Source: Agrypnia vestita (taxonomy: Eukaryota > Arthropoda > Insecta > Trichoptera > Phryganeidae). Taken from it: 64,000 bases of DNA. Numbering within the stretch: the stretch's first letter is position 1; each line of letters opens with the position of its first letter. The notes under the pieces were generated by a model. That model searched no databases. It saw nothing but the letters and a program-made list of their open reading frames with translations, and was not told the DNA's origin. This document shows, one piece after another, positions 23,857-35,975 of this stretch. The stretch is taken from the NCBI GenBank assembly GCA_016648135.1, contig JADDOH010011134.1, forward strand, positions 1 to 64,000, in the 5' to 3' direction. The position numbers and the translations under genes were made by a program.

Positions 23857-26800
23857 ATGCGGCTGTTCAGAGGCCGACGACATAGCGACCAGGGCCTGGC
23901 TCCCGCCGCGTCTCAACACCTCGGAGACCATCCCGGGAAGCTTGGAGTCCACACCGCAAAGAACGGAGTTCATCTGGAGAAACATGGTGTACTCAATGAA
24001 AATTCCCCCACCCAATCATCCTCTACGAACCACGCGAATCAGAGTCCAGCCAGCTCCACTGCATCTCAAGGTTCCACTACCAATTCAGAGTATCATGTTG
24101 TCACTGCTATGCCAGCTATGATTCTAGAAGATGATATCGCCAGGGAGAAGGAAATGAAAAAGGGTAACCATTGTTCTTTGTTATTACGATGTGTATATAC
24201 AGATGACACTTTAAATAAGTCACACAAGCTTGAAAGTAGGATTAAATCTGTGTACACGCATTCTTAAACTAATAATGTACTAATAATAAGATGAACTGGC
24301 GATTCGTGAAATAAATTTGTTTAAAATTTTCTGAATATATTTAAAAAAAAAGTTATAGGAAAATTTAATTGAAAAATTTAACTATGCCGTATCCATATTC
24401 TTTGCCCTTCACGGCATAATCTGCTCATACAAATTACTATCTAACCTTAAACAATATAGGTAAGCAAGAACCAAGAATCTACCTAAACTATTTATCCCTC
24501 TGAAAAATTAATTGTTTACAGAATTTGTTTGATAGAAGATTTCCTTATTACCTAATTAAAATATTGTCAATTTCAGCTTTCAGCTTTCCTAATATGCCAT
24601 TAATATTGTACTTAAAATTAGTGGAAACTGTAGACACATGGGAATAAGACATATAGGTACCTACCAGTGAATTGATCTATTATATATTGAATGACTAGTG
24701 TTTTAATAATTATGAATAAAACACTAAAACTAAACTAAAATTCAACACATTCAATTATGTACTAGTGCTTTCCCTGCCCACACTTTTTTATTTATCAAGT
24801 CAATGTATATTAACAAATCGGTAATGCTTATCATTATTTTCATTCACACATCTTAAGAACAATTCTCTAATTTACCATTTTTGAGAGTTGAATATCATTA
24901 TTATACTATCATAATGATTGATATTTAACGTGTTACAAAGTCAAACTCTTTATTTTTCAGTGATTGCCACTTGGGGAAGAAGAATGGGAAGAAAATTGGA
25001 CCTTCTAAAACGACATGATCCAAAAGAATCTCTCTTGGAAACACCTTCAACAAATTATTCAAAAAATTCTGTTACACCACCGTTAAATAACATTGGTACC
25101 TATCGCAAAAAAAATACTTGGAAAATGGGTAGGAGTCTCTCTGATTCAAATTCTAAAAAAATAGATTCCGATTCAGAGTCCCTAAGTTCAGCAAAAGTAT
25201 GTGTGAGGGATCGATCTCCAAGTCCATTCAAAAATCTCTTTTACAGAATGGGCTCGACCGGGATGCTAAATTCTTCTAAAAACTCTAACACAGATAAACA
25301 TCGCAGATCTTATAATAGCATTAGTGATAAAAACCCCAGTCAGACACTATTTCGAAGTTGTTCAACTTCTCACATATCGACATATATAAAAGCAGATGAT
25401 CCTACTGAAGGCTTAAATCTGCAAGACAGTTCCAATTGCAACCGAGATCTAACAACTGCACAAAATAATTTTACTTCTAATGATAATTATGTCGCTGTAC
25501 CAGCAAAGGCAGTGAGCTGCGATAATATATCAAATTTAGATCCTTCAAATTCTCAAAGTAGTAGTAAAAAATCTAATTTTCCTTACGCATTCTTACGATC
25601 AAAATTGTCCGTTCTTCCCGAAGAGAATGGTGGAAGTGTAGTAAATCAACATCTCAAGCCTCAGTACAGACAAAGCCTCACAGAAAGAAGTACTGGCCGT
25701 GATTCCGTGATGAGCACTCACTCGGAGAGAGCTTACAAGTTGAGAGCTAATTCTGAGGAACATTTCAATTTATCTGACAGCACTTCGGTTTTTGAAGAAA
25801 TGATGTGCAGTACATTAGGAAGAGTAAAGAAAGATAATACTGAAATAAGAAGTTCCATGAGGTGCAGTGCAGGAGCACACAGAATGAAAGTCGATAATAA
25901 CAATTGGGGACATCGGGCTTCATACAATGGTAGCCTTCCCAGCAATGAAAATGTTATGCTCATTGCTGGACATAGACATAGCGTTCCATTACCCGATCGC
26001 CTTTCCAAATTTAATATGAAACAACAAAATCCTCTGGATTGTTCTTTATCCAATTGCAATATTTATAACTTGACCGAGGGAGACCCTCAAATCAATTTTC
26101 ATCGATTCAGTAACTATATAAGCTCTAATGAATCTGGATATGATAGTGACGGTCGCCCAAATGATGATCACAGTAATCATTCGCCGCCTGATAATATTTC
26201 CATATTAGAACAGGAAAATGAAGAATTAAATGATGATTTGGATTATTTGACTAATCTCACAACTGACAGACTATCGCCGATTAAAAGTTCTGGGGCATTA
26301 TGTAAAATAAAATCAGTCAACGCTGACAAAAACATTTCTACACAAAAGCTTATATCCCGAAGCCCTACCCCCTGCGCATTGTTATCAAATAATATAAATT
26401 CTCATTCAAAAAGTCATTCTAAAACAAGAAACGATACTGGCTTACAACAAACCCGCGTAAATACGAAAATGCATTCTAATATATACAGAAATAATTCAAA
26501 TTCATATAATGAAATAGTTACCACAAATACTCACAATGCTACCAACAGTGGGGTCCTCTCACAACCAATAACCTTACCATTTGGTTTAAAAACCATAACT
26601 CTAGACGAAAGGGTACAAACGAGAAAATTTCAGTTCCTTCAATCTCAACTCATCGGAGTAGAAAACAAACCATTGTTGAACGGATGCAGTACGGATTACA
26701 AATTAAAATCATTAGAAAGACAGGTGACAGTAAATGATATGGATATTTTGAATCCACGCTCTCCGTGTATGAAAAGATTTAGAAGAATTAGGCTTTTAAA

Positions 26801-28842
26801 AGCCAGCATTGAAGAAAGTCTAGGAGTTTATTTGGCACAGCATAAACTTCCTATTGATGAGGGATCAAATGAATGTGAAATTAGATATATTATTGTCAAA
26901 TTAGATATTGATGGTATCGCCCACCGTGATGGTCGCCTTCGGGTCGGAGATGAAATTGTTAATGTAAATGGAAAAGTCTTACGAGGATTATCAAGCCTTT
27001 CTGAAGTACAGCATATAGTAAATAGTTGTTCGTCCCAAACAACAAGCCAAATGGAATCGACTCAAAAATATTTTGTGGATCTTATAATGGCCCATGATGA
27101 GTACACTCCGGTGACTCACACTGTTAGCAGAATGATAACTACATCAGTTGTACAACACATTCCTGTATCTCCTATGAAATTGCAAAATACTTCGTACATC
27201 AACATGTTAAGCTCCAACACTAGCAATATCGATCCACAGATATCTGAAAATGTTCACACAAGAAATCAAACGTTGAATTTACCGTGTGCAATAAATTCGA
27301 ATTTGTCGAAAATAACTGTTCGGAATACAGATGAATTTCAAAGTGATAACAATATTCATAGAAGACCTCAAACGACGACCACTACAAATATATTTTCGAA
27401 TCATAAAAGTGATGATGAAAAACTTCTAGAGAAAAGCAACCTTAGACGATCAGTTTCCTCCCAAAATTATCAAGGCCACGAAAGTATTACAGATGAGGAT
27501 CACGATGTTTTTATAAGAATGAATAATTTTGAACGACTATCGTATCGTCCAATTCGAATAAATAATGTCCAAAATACTGGTAGTAATTTAGTAAGAACAG
27601 TTGAACAAATATCATCTAGACTATCGGATGAAGATGAATCTACTAAAACAGCACCATCAATTCCTCCAAGGCTTTCTATGACCAAAATTCGTTCCATAGA
27701 AAATATGTCACAGTGTAGTGAGAATGAATACAATTTTCCTCGGTACGGTTCTCAACGAATATCTGTCGGTTCAAGAAATAGAAATCCATTGAAGGAAAAC
27801 GCAAATGCATTCGAGGCAAGACAAAGTGTTGCGGCAAGTTCTAAACGAATTGATAACCCTAGGCCCATGTCAAATGCAACTTCTATCCATAATGTAACAT
27901 TTTGGAAAGGGAATGGGAAAAAGAGTCTTGGATTCAGTATAGTTGGAGGAACAGACTCGCCAAAAGGACAAATGGGAATTTTCGTCAAAACAGTTTTCCC
28001 TACTGGACAGGCTGCTGATCAAGGCACAGTATTTGAAGGTACAATATCATTTCATTCTTATTGCATCAAATTAATACCTTAATTTTTATATTTATTTATT
28101 TTTAATAAGAATAAATGGATATATGTATATAATTTAAAAATATAAATTGCAAGAATTTCACAGTAGTGTTTTTACAGGTGATGAGATAATATCTGTCAAT
28201 GGAATTTCAATGCAAGGACTCAGTCATTCAGGTGCCATTGGTCTCTTTAAACAAGTTAAAGAAGGCCAAATAGAATTGCAGGTTTCAAGGAGGTTTGTTA
28301 GATTTATAAAACCTTTGAATATTCTTTTTTTGCAAAATGTAATTGAAAAATTACAGAGAGTCTTTTCCAATTTTATAAAATGTAAAATTATTTCGCAATT
28401 CAATTTAAAGTCACTTCATAAAATATAATGCTTTGTTTGATCAGATATTATTAAATCATTCAACAAATACACAGATACTTTTCTCAGAATGGGATCGCAT
28501 TTTTGTGCTTATTTTTTTGGAAAAGTTTTGTTTATGGTCACTTTGTGATGTAACCTGATAACCATTTCACAACAGTAATGATTATTAGAATCTCTTTTCT
28601 AATATCACTACCATACTCGTGCTGCCCAAATCTATGAGCACCAGCAGCATATGCTATGGTAAACAAATATCTGGTGTAGTGAAATTGCTTGAGAATCAAC
28701 AAAACTTCTAGATGCTAGACATTTTAATTTCATTTAATAATATACTTAATCATTCAACTGAACTTTTTTTTTCAGGACCCCTAGATCTAAATCATTTGAT
28801 TTGTTTGGCATCCAATATACAGGAAAAGATAGATCTTCATAG
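23857..28842 (+). CDS. bbg: Two-PDZ-domain scaffold protein, big bang/IL16/PDZD2-like
   Basis: Spliced from exons 23857-24163, 24961-28038, 28178-28292 and 28776-28842 (all GT-AG, phases 1/1/2), giving about 1188 residues. Residues 1-700 are Ser/Asn-rich and probably disordered, with a basic patch [18 protein letters not shown] at the start of the large exon. PDZ1 (about 710-812) is divergent, with a carboxylate-loop-like ESLGVYLAQ and [17 protein letters not shown]2 (about 1079-1167) is canonical: [20 protein letters not shown], then [17 protein letters not shown], split across two introns. That GFSIVGG-DS-x-x-G-x-x-GI-x-VKT pattern is the one seen in the first IL16/PDZD2-type PDZ and in Drosophila big bang, a septate-junction and gut-barrier scaffold; the orthology is an inference. 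A 21-residue tail ends in GKDRSS. The stop is followed at once by AATAAA. Upstream non-coding exons are implied by the acceptor at 23785, and longer isoforms may exist. Confidence 0.8.
24164..24960 (+). other. Intron 1 of the PDZ gene
   Basis: AT-rich intron with donor GGGTAACC and acceptor TTTTTCAG. No repeat or nested gene was seen in it. Confidence 0.7.
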
Positions 28843-28848
28843 AATAAA
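28843..28848 (+). terminator. Polyadenylation signal of the PDZ gene
   Basis: AATAAA directly after the TAG stop; the overlapping AAAATAAA follows. It leaves almost no 3' UTR upstream of the signal. Confidence 0.65.
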
Positions 28849-29501
28849 ATAAAAAATCAACATTCCTCATAATGACTGTGACTGAAGAAACACAAAGATA
28901 AAAATTAATTATGAATACAGTATAATGTATGTATAAGGTGAGGTTAATAATCAATGATTCCTTGAAATGAAATTATCTTTCCAAAAGTTAAGTAGTAAAT
29001 GGAAATGTATTCTATAAGGTAGTTGTACCAAAGAAAAAACTTATAAACATGTATCAGGTACATAAGTCTTTTTAAATTCTCTCTTGCACTATAGAAATAT
29101 TTAGATATGTGTGATGTTTTATCACAAATGATTGACATTTAATATTTGATATCGTTCACACTTTTATACCTACTTAATTTTATAAAATATAATGTGACAT
29201 GTACCTTCAAAAGCTATCTTTCACATAATTTATTTATATGATATTATGTAAATTAAAAATTATGAGAATAATGTTAATCAATTTCATAGCATTGATATTC
29301 CTGTGATATTTTGCTAACTTGTGTAAGCTTTTTTTTAATATGTTGAATTTTTAATAATACATATTCGATAATAGTTATTGTAACAAAGAAATTCCAAAGT
29401 TATTTAAGTAATTCAATTTAATTTTATGTGTAACAATTTAAAAAAAGAGAAGCAAATTGTTTTGAACACATCATAATCTCAATTTTTGTAATAAATAAGC
29501 A
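28849..29501. other. Intergenic AT-rich DNA, nothing recognised
   Basis: No gene or bounded repeat. Confidence 0.35.
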
Positions 29502-29707
29502 ATATCGATGGTAGATCGGGGCGTTAGTGATTATTTTGAACTTTACAGAAGAGCAAAAGAAAGTTCTGTCAATGTTTTTTTATTATTAAACGATTTCCAT
29601 ATTTGTTAATCCACAAAACATATGGAAAGTTTGTTAAAACTTTCTTTTGCTCTCCTGCAAAGTTCAAAATAATCACTAATCTCCTTTTGGCTTTCTACCC
29701 TCGATAT
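29502..29707. mobile_element. Foldback MITE, short version
   Basis: The ends ATATCGATGGTAG and CTACCCTCGATAT are inverted. Inside them both arms contain TTAGTGATTATTTTGAACTT and AGAGCAAAAGAAAGTT in complementary orientation. The element has a loop of about 60 bp and no ORF. It is followed 121 bp later by a second element of the same family. Confidence 0.75.
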
Positions 29708-29828
29708 AATAGAGTAAATAAAGTTGTTGTAAATTCACAGTTATAGCTTGTAAGTTATTTTGAAATCCATTATTTATTATTAATTAATAGTTAATAATTT
29801 TTTATTTAGCAGATTAGTATGAAAATAC

Positions 29829-30090
29829 ATATCGAGGGTAGAAAGTCATAAAGGCTGTTAATGATTATTTTGAACTTTACAGGAGAGTCAAAGAAAATTC
29901 TGTCAATCTGATTTTGTCAATATTTCTTTTATTATTAACCATTTACGTATGTGTTTTGGATGAACAAATATGGTAATCGTTTATTAATAAAAGAAACATT
30001 GACAAAATCAGATTGACAGAACTTTATTTTGCTCTTCTGTAAAGTTCGAAATAATCACTAACGCTCTTTTGGCTTTCCTCCCTTGATGTA
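29829..30090. mobile_element. Foldback MITE, longer version of the same family
   Basis: Starts ATATCGAGGGTAGAAAG and ends with the near-complement. The arms extend further inward than in the neighbour, to a matched CTGATTTTGTCAAT/ATTGACAAAATCAG pair, giving stems of over 100 bp. Confidence 0.75.
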
Positions 30091-31027
30091 TTAATAATTT
30101 TATGGTTATGAGTGTTCAGTTAATTAAAAAAAAATCAATTTAATGACTTTTATAAATTTTGACAAATTGTTTATTTTTATATTTTATGAATTTTAACTGG
30201 GTGAAAAGTTTTAGCCAAAATCCACAAAAAATTATATGACATTATTTGGTATGATAATTTTAAAGATAGTATCTAGCATATGTGCTGGCTTATAATTTAT
30301 AGTGGCAGTGAATGAAAGAAGTTACTTAAATAAAACTGAAATTTGTAGATATACCTAATGCTCGGGAAAGGAATAAAATAATGCAGATTTTAAATAATTA
30401 TGCAGTTGCGGAATAATTTATTTGATTATTTGCAGTGTTGCGTGAGATTTTTATCTGAGAAGCATAATTTGCAAATTATTTTTTTTAGAGAAATGATGTC
30501 ATTACTAAATACATATTACAATTCTTTCTTGTCTGACAAAAATTCAGCCTTGATTCACGGAAAATTGTAAACTCCTAAATTAAAAATACAATTTGATGGC
30601 TGTCCTGTTTGTTTTATGCGAAAATACTGAATTTTTAAAATAATTTTATGCTAAAATACTGAATTGCAATTATGTATGCTACTTCATGATTCAATACTTC
30701 CTCTCAATATTCTACCAGTTTCTTAATTCCAGACCTGTAAAACATCTTATCCTTAAAAGCAAACCAATGTCAAAAATAAAAAGTGATCAAATGTCAAAAA
30801 GAAAAAGCTAGCCAAAAGTGTAAAAACCATACAGCACAAATACAGCAGATGCTAAAGAACCTCCTAATTATTTACTGAATGTCTGTTCTCTATGGAAAAC
30901 ACATATGTTTATATGTACTTCGAAAAGCCTATAAGTACTATAGAAACAAATAAATTTGTAAAAAGGGAGATGTTTGTTTTTGTCGACCCGTTGCTCCACA
31001 ATTCTTGGGCATTTTTCTTAATTAATA
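30091..31027. other. Intergenic AT-rich DNA, nothing recognised
   Basis: Only low-complexity sequence and spurious short frames. Confidence 0.35.
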
Positions 31028-31035
31028 AAAATAAC

Positions 31036-31768
31036 TAGTGATGCAACGAATACGAATACGATTGTGTTCGCTGAATAGTAGACATTTACCGAATATTTGT
31101 ATTCGCCGAATATCATCACGAATATTCGTATTCGTCGAATATCATCACGAACATCATTACGAATATTAAAAACAAACTATTTATAATTGAATGCAACGTA
31201 AATTACGGTTTCCCTGTGCACCGTGTAGCCGAACACACCTCTATTATCGGGGATTCCCCTTACATTGAATGAGCGGAATGGAGTTCTCAAATTCTTTTTT
31301 CTATGGAACTCAAACTGTCAATTGTTACTTGTTTCTTGTTTCACAGCATAACATAAGTTCTTTCATCTAGTTTCTTTGGGTTTTTAAAAAATTTAGGTGC
31401 TCATTCCATGTAGTTTTTGTTTTGTAATACGTATTGTTCGTTCCATTTTATTTCCGTTGTGTGTAAAAGTGTTAACTCTTATAAAATAATTTCAAATTAA
31501 ATCATAATCATAACTCATAGGTCATCCTCTCGTAAGCGTGAAAAAAGTCATATTTATTTTCGACCGCTGGGAATGTACAAACAGATAAAAGAAATGTTGT
31601 GCTTTTTTAACAAAAATTTGCCAGTGGTAAATTTTAATTATTAAATCTCTTAGTAAAAAAAGAACAGTGGTGTATTATATATTACCTTGTAGAATTATTT
31701 GTATTCGCAGAATAGTAGGTTTCATATACATATTCATATTCGTGAAAGTAGTATTCGTTGCATCACTA
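31036..31768. mobile_element. hAT-like non-autonomous element with perfect 8-bp duplication
   Basis: Terminal inverted repeats TAGTGATGCAACGAATAC / GTATTCGTTGCATCACTA bound a 733-bp element. The flanks are the identical octamer AAAATAAC at 31028-31035 and 31769-31776. An 8-bp duplication with TAGTGATG-type ends is diagnostic of the hAT superfamily. Sub-terminal CGAATATCATCACGAA motifs are repeated near the left end, as transposase-binding repeats often are. No transposase is encoded. Confidence 0.88.
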
Positions 31769-31776
31769 AAAATAAC

Positions 31777-32785
31777 AAACTATTCAAATAAAATTGAGAA
31801 CCTTTAATATGGCAAATATACACACGACACAGTTTAAACAATAAAAAAAAAAATAGAAAAACAGAACACACTTATTGGGTAACCATATAGTTAATATTGG
31901 ATCACTTAAATTTTTTCACAGTAAAATTAATTTAATCCAGGATGCAGCAGTAAATCAAACAAATAAATGATTTTTATTAGCATAATAGGTTATCAAATGT
32001 TTTAAGTTTCCCATAATGAAAAAAGCATTGCCTGACTTTAAATTAAAGATTCGGTGATGCTTTTCTACATATTAAGGACGTAATTGATTGACCTTTTGTT
32101 TGTTAATACACTTAATTACTCTGTGTAAATAGTATTAGACATAAAATAATTATATTTTTAAAATGACAAAATTGAAATAAAATTGTTTACTCAATGTAAT
32201 ATTTACTATATATTATTTATCCATGTTACATATAAAATGTGTATAATCATCTATAATAAAAAAAAACAGATGATTATTTGTTTATAAAGAATTATCACAA
32301 TCTTTTGCATTTTTTTACTATTTGATACATATCTCCAAAACTTCAAGTATAATTCCTCATTCCATTCAAAAAATTGTAGTTTTTTACAGATGTTAGTTAT
32401 ACCTACCTACCTACTCGTACTTGGAATATTTAATCATTTAATTTAATTGTCAGTTTAAACAATTACTGACGAAATATAAAATTAATCCGATTTTATAGAC
32501 CGAGTGTGAAAGCATAAGTATGCATAGGGACAGATATTTGATCAGTAGTAATAGTAATTGTTAAGTAAAAAATATTTCTTTACAAACGTTTGATTGGTGG
32601 AAAATGCCTATGCTTTTCACTATTACTACAGATCAAACAACTTGGCATTAAAACTCAGCTGACGCAGCTTTTCATTCTTACAGAATAACATTTATAGCCA
32701 TTAAACTCTCGTTTTGATTTTGAATAGACCAGAATATTCCAGTCTTAAATAGCATTGCCTTCAAATTGGTTATCATAATATGATC
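31777..32785. other. Intergenic DNA, nothing recognised
   Basis: AT-rich. A GTTTGATTGGTGGAAAATGC string near 32586, shared with the hairpin MITE at 21817-21968, hints at a worn relative. Confidence 0.35.
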
Positions 32786-33259
32786 TTAACCGGTCGGGTG
32801 CCGGAGAGCAGATCTGCGCTCCCTAGACCTACCAAGTAACCTCATTTGCTGCGCAAACCGGACAAATATCATTCCAAATGTCATCTTCGAACCGCGCATT
32901 AATTGTGTTATTTTTAAATAAAAAAAGTGTTAAAATTAAGTATTTTTATATTCTTTAGTGTATTTAGAATGAAAATATTGAAATACGATATCTTTAGTGT
33001 TATTGCTTCCATGGTTTTATTCGATAAACATGTGCATACATTTCTGACAGTAAATTTCGTTACTTATTTTCATAATTAATGAATAAGTAATTATTGAAGT
33101 CTGTACATCGAGAAACCAGAAACTGCAACTTCTTAGCGACTATTGTTGATTTTCAACTTCTTAGCGATTATTGTTGATTTTTACATGAATATAACCATCA
33201 CAAAAAAGTGTCTAAAAACAGCAATCATGCTCGAAATTGCGCGGCATCCGACCGGTCAA
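32786..33259. mobile_element. Candidate MITE with CCGGTCGG(A/G)TGCCG ends
   Basis: ACCGGTCGGGTGCCG at 32790 is matched in reverse by CGGCATCCGACCGGT near 33243-33257. No clear target duplication is visible, and the ends could be coincidence or a decayed element. A 27-28-bp tandem duplication (ACTTCTTAGCGA, then TATTGTTGATTTT) lies inside at about 33127-33182. Confidence 0.45.
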
Positions 33260-33526
33260 TAATTATTGTTTCATTACATGTTAACTCCAGTTAATTTTCA
33301 ATTTTTTGACAATATTTGTATACATATTATATGCAACTATTGAATTATTTATTGACTTTAAAAAAATGTTAAAATTAAATATAATATGCAGTTTCTATTT
33401 ACTTTAGCTAATAGGTCTCAGTTGTCTAGTCACCTTATATTGTATTAAGTAATCTGTATACATTAATGTGGAGAAATAAAGTAATTAACTGTTGCAGTTA
33501 TTTTCTTTTATCTTTATTTTAACCAG
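33260..33526. other. AT-rich DNA before the orphan exon
   Basis: Ends in a good polypyrimidine tract and AACCAG acceptor at 33525-33526. No upstream exon with a matching donor was found in the preceding few kilobases. Confidence 0.35.
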
Positions 33527-33657
33527 TTGATCCAAGGATGCATATATTTGTCCCTGATGAAAAAGGAGCTGATCCTGATACATATAAAGTATATTTAAAC
33601 AATGAATATTATTTTGATAAAATTCGTGCTTTAGAAATTATAGGAAGACTGTATTAA
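33527..33657 (+). CDS. Orphan terminal exon, product not recognised
   Basis: After a TATTTTAACCAG acceptor the sequence is open in one frame: two bases completing a split codon, then DPRMHIFVPDEKGADPDTYK, then VYLNNEYYFDKIRALEIIGR, LY and TAA at 33655-33657. AATAAA overlaps the stop (33656-33661). Composition is protein-like (Asp, Pro, Lys, Tyr, Ile, Leu mixed) rather than AT-rich noise, and the final part would form an amphipathic helix. The entry phase is 1. This would fit after exon 1 or exon 2 of the PDZ gene, but joining after its exon 3 gives an immediate stop. It may be an alternative last exon, the last exon of an unseen gene, or the relic of one. I do not recognise the family. Confidence 0.45.
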
Positions 33658-33661
33658 TAAA
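33656..33661 (+). terminator. Polyadenylation signal of the orphan exon
   Basis: AATAAA overlapping the TAA stop codon. Confidence 0.45.
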
Positions 33662-33909
33662 ACGCTTAAGAAATTTGCAAATGAATATTTTCATATCTTA
33701 CTTAAATTCCTCGGCTCTGTAGTGATGAGATCCTCATCTGTCATGCACGAGATTGAGTTACGGTTATGCAGGGGCAATATTACAATGCATGTATCTGAAA
33801 CATGTAATGTATTTTTCAACTTTATTTGCTCCCGGGGCTTGAACTCCGGGAACAAATTAACATTAACAGCCATTCCGCTCTTTCCAATGACCTACGAACC
33901 TTCTCTAAA

Positions 33910-35640
33910 ACTCTTCTAAAAACTTCTCAAAAATTGTTGTGTACAATGCTTAAAGCCATGTATTCACTAGGGGACAAATTCGCGCAAAATTCCCCGCGGC
34001 ATGTCGCATATACATCAACGCTCATGTTACGGGGACAATGACGCGGTCATTTGACGTGTACACACCGGGACTCACATATCACTTGTCGCGGAAATGTCGC
34101 CCAAAAGGGTTATGATGATTAGTGCTGCGTATCTATTTATTCTTACGAGTTTATCGAAACGTAAGAGCAGAAAAGGTGGTGGGTGTGAAAGTATTTACTG
34201 CAAAGGAAAAGAAGGATGGATATTCTATGCGATCTTCGAATGTTTGACAGATCATTTGTCAATTTCATTCAAATGACAACAACTGATTTTTAAAATTTAT
34301 TACACTTGATCGCGTCTTCCATAGGCAAGCAAGACACAATATTACAGAACGCTGTTTCTCAAATCTCAGCTTGTCAACATACCCTGTGGTACGGACGCTC
34401 GGTACGATGTCCTTGTGTGCTCGCTAGGGAAATGCCACGCTATGTTGCGTGCGATGTCGCGGAACAGTGTGCGATATTGCAGCGTCACGTAGACTCTATG
34501 CCACGCTTGATGTTGAGGGACAATTTGTCTCCTAGTGAATACGTGGCTTAAGTTATTAAAACGAAGCTTGATCAAAAAATCACTAATAACAGGGAAGAGC
34601 AACAGGGTTTTCGGCAAAACCACTCCACCACAGATACAATCTTCATTCTGAGGCAAATCAAAGAAAAGGTATATAATAAAGTAGCCTGTACATGTTTTGT
34701 GGATCTAAAAAAGGCGTTCGACAGGGTGCTGCTGAAAGACATTACGAAAATATTATTGAAAAAGGAAATATCAAACACATTGGTAAAGACTGTCCAAAAT
34801 CTATATACCAACTGTAAAACTAAAATTAAAGTCGACAATGAATTATCAAAAGATATCATGACGAGTAATGGTATAAGACGGGGAGAAAGTCTGAGCCCTT
34901 TTCTGTTTATGTATTCTTATAATGGACGAAATCATAGAAGAGGAGGCTAGCTTAAGACTGGGTTACAAAATGGGTTACAAAATAATCAATGTAATATGTT
35001 ACGAAGATGACGCTGCAATAATAGCAGAGTCTGAAGATGACTTGCAGAGAATGCTGTACAAATTCCACATTGCATCGCAAGGGGTAAATATGTCAATAGC
35101 AATCAGTAAAACTAAAAGCTTAGCAATATCAAAACAACCGATAAGGTCTAAGCTTAGTATTGATAATGAGCCTGTGGAACAAGTCATAAGCTTCAGATAT
35201 TTTGGTGTAGAAATTTCTAGCCATAGCGATCTGTATACCGAAGTCAGAGAACAAGTTAAAAAAGCATCCACCGCCTCAGGATGTCTCAAGAATTTGGTCT
35301 GGAAGAAAAAAAATATGCATATTGAAAGCAAAGTCAAGATATATGTACGTCCTATTATGACGTACGCTGTAGAGATGCGGACTGACACTGTCTGCACCAA
35401 AGGACTCCACAGAACATCTGAAATGAAAGTGCTGAGAACTGTTACTGGAAAAACTCTATGTGATCATGTCTGAAATGCAGATATAGAGCACATAGCACAA
35501 TGGAGTAGATCCAAAAGGAAATTCTAGAGAAATCACATAGCAACAATGGACAGTGACAAACTAGTGATAGCTGGACCTCGTCATCCCAGGAGGCATAGTT
35601 TTTTGTATCACAAATCTAATAAAAGAAAAAGAAGAAGACT
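33910..35640 (+). mobile_element. LINE reverse transcriptase relic, split by a MITE
   Basis: Before the MITE the frame reads LLKNFSKIVVYNA; after it VIKTKLDQKITNNREEQQGF continues the same RT region. Then come FVDLKKAFDRV (RT motif A) at about 34700, GIRRGESLSPFLF (motif B region) at about 34875, a frameshift near 34905-34920, and YEDDAAII at about 35000, the catalytic YxDD box with Glu where Ala is usual. The thumb and a WSRSKRKF-stop-RNHIATM tail run to about 35560, and the element ends in an AATAAAAGAAAAAGAAG-type tail. Stops and the frameshift show it is dead. The endonuclease domain is missing (5' truncation). The style of the tail is the same as at 16520-16745. Confidence 0.8.
33954..34548. 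mobile_element. PIF/Harbinger-like MITE, copy 2, nested in a LINE
   Basis: The ends AGCCATGTATTCACTAGGGG and, reversed, AGCCACGTATTCACTAGGAG lie between TAA at 33951-33953 and TAA at 34549-34551. It is the same family as 10138-10902, inverted and about 170 bp shorter through internal loss. It sits inside the LINE RT relic, so it inserted after the LINE did. Confidence 0.8.
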
Positions 35641-35656
35641 ATTTTCAAACTAAAGC

Positions 35657-35694
35657 TAAAAAAAAAAAAATAAAAAAAAAAAAAATAAAAAAAA
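35657..35694. repeat. A-rich tract
   Basis: Nearly pure A broken by single T residues. It follows the LINE relic and may derive from its poly(A)-type tail. Confidence 0.7.
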
Positions 35695-35975
35695 ACTGTG
35701 CTATGAAAATAGTGTTTACTTGTTGATCTCCTGGACTAAGACTGCTATGTTTTTTGGTTGATGCAACATTTTTTAATGTTATATAAAGAGATTTAATTCT
35801 CATGATTAGATATGATTTTTATAAGATAAAAATTTGATAGCTGAAGTGGAGACTCATTATATCTAATGAAGAAAATTATATTTTAGGTTCGTAATCAGCA
35901 AATAATAAATTTTATTAAGTTAACATATTTTATTTAACAGGTCGCACCTACCGTGTATATAAAAATCTTTTTTTA

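Noticed and set aside
33527..33657. Direct continuation of the PDZ gene after its exon 3
   Set aside because: The phase is wrong: the join gives an immediate stop, and exon 4 at 28776-28842 with its own AATAAA already ends that gene.
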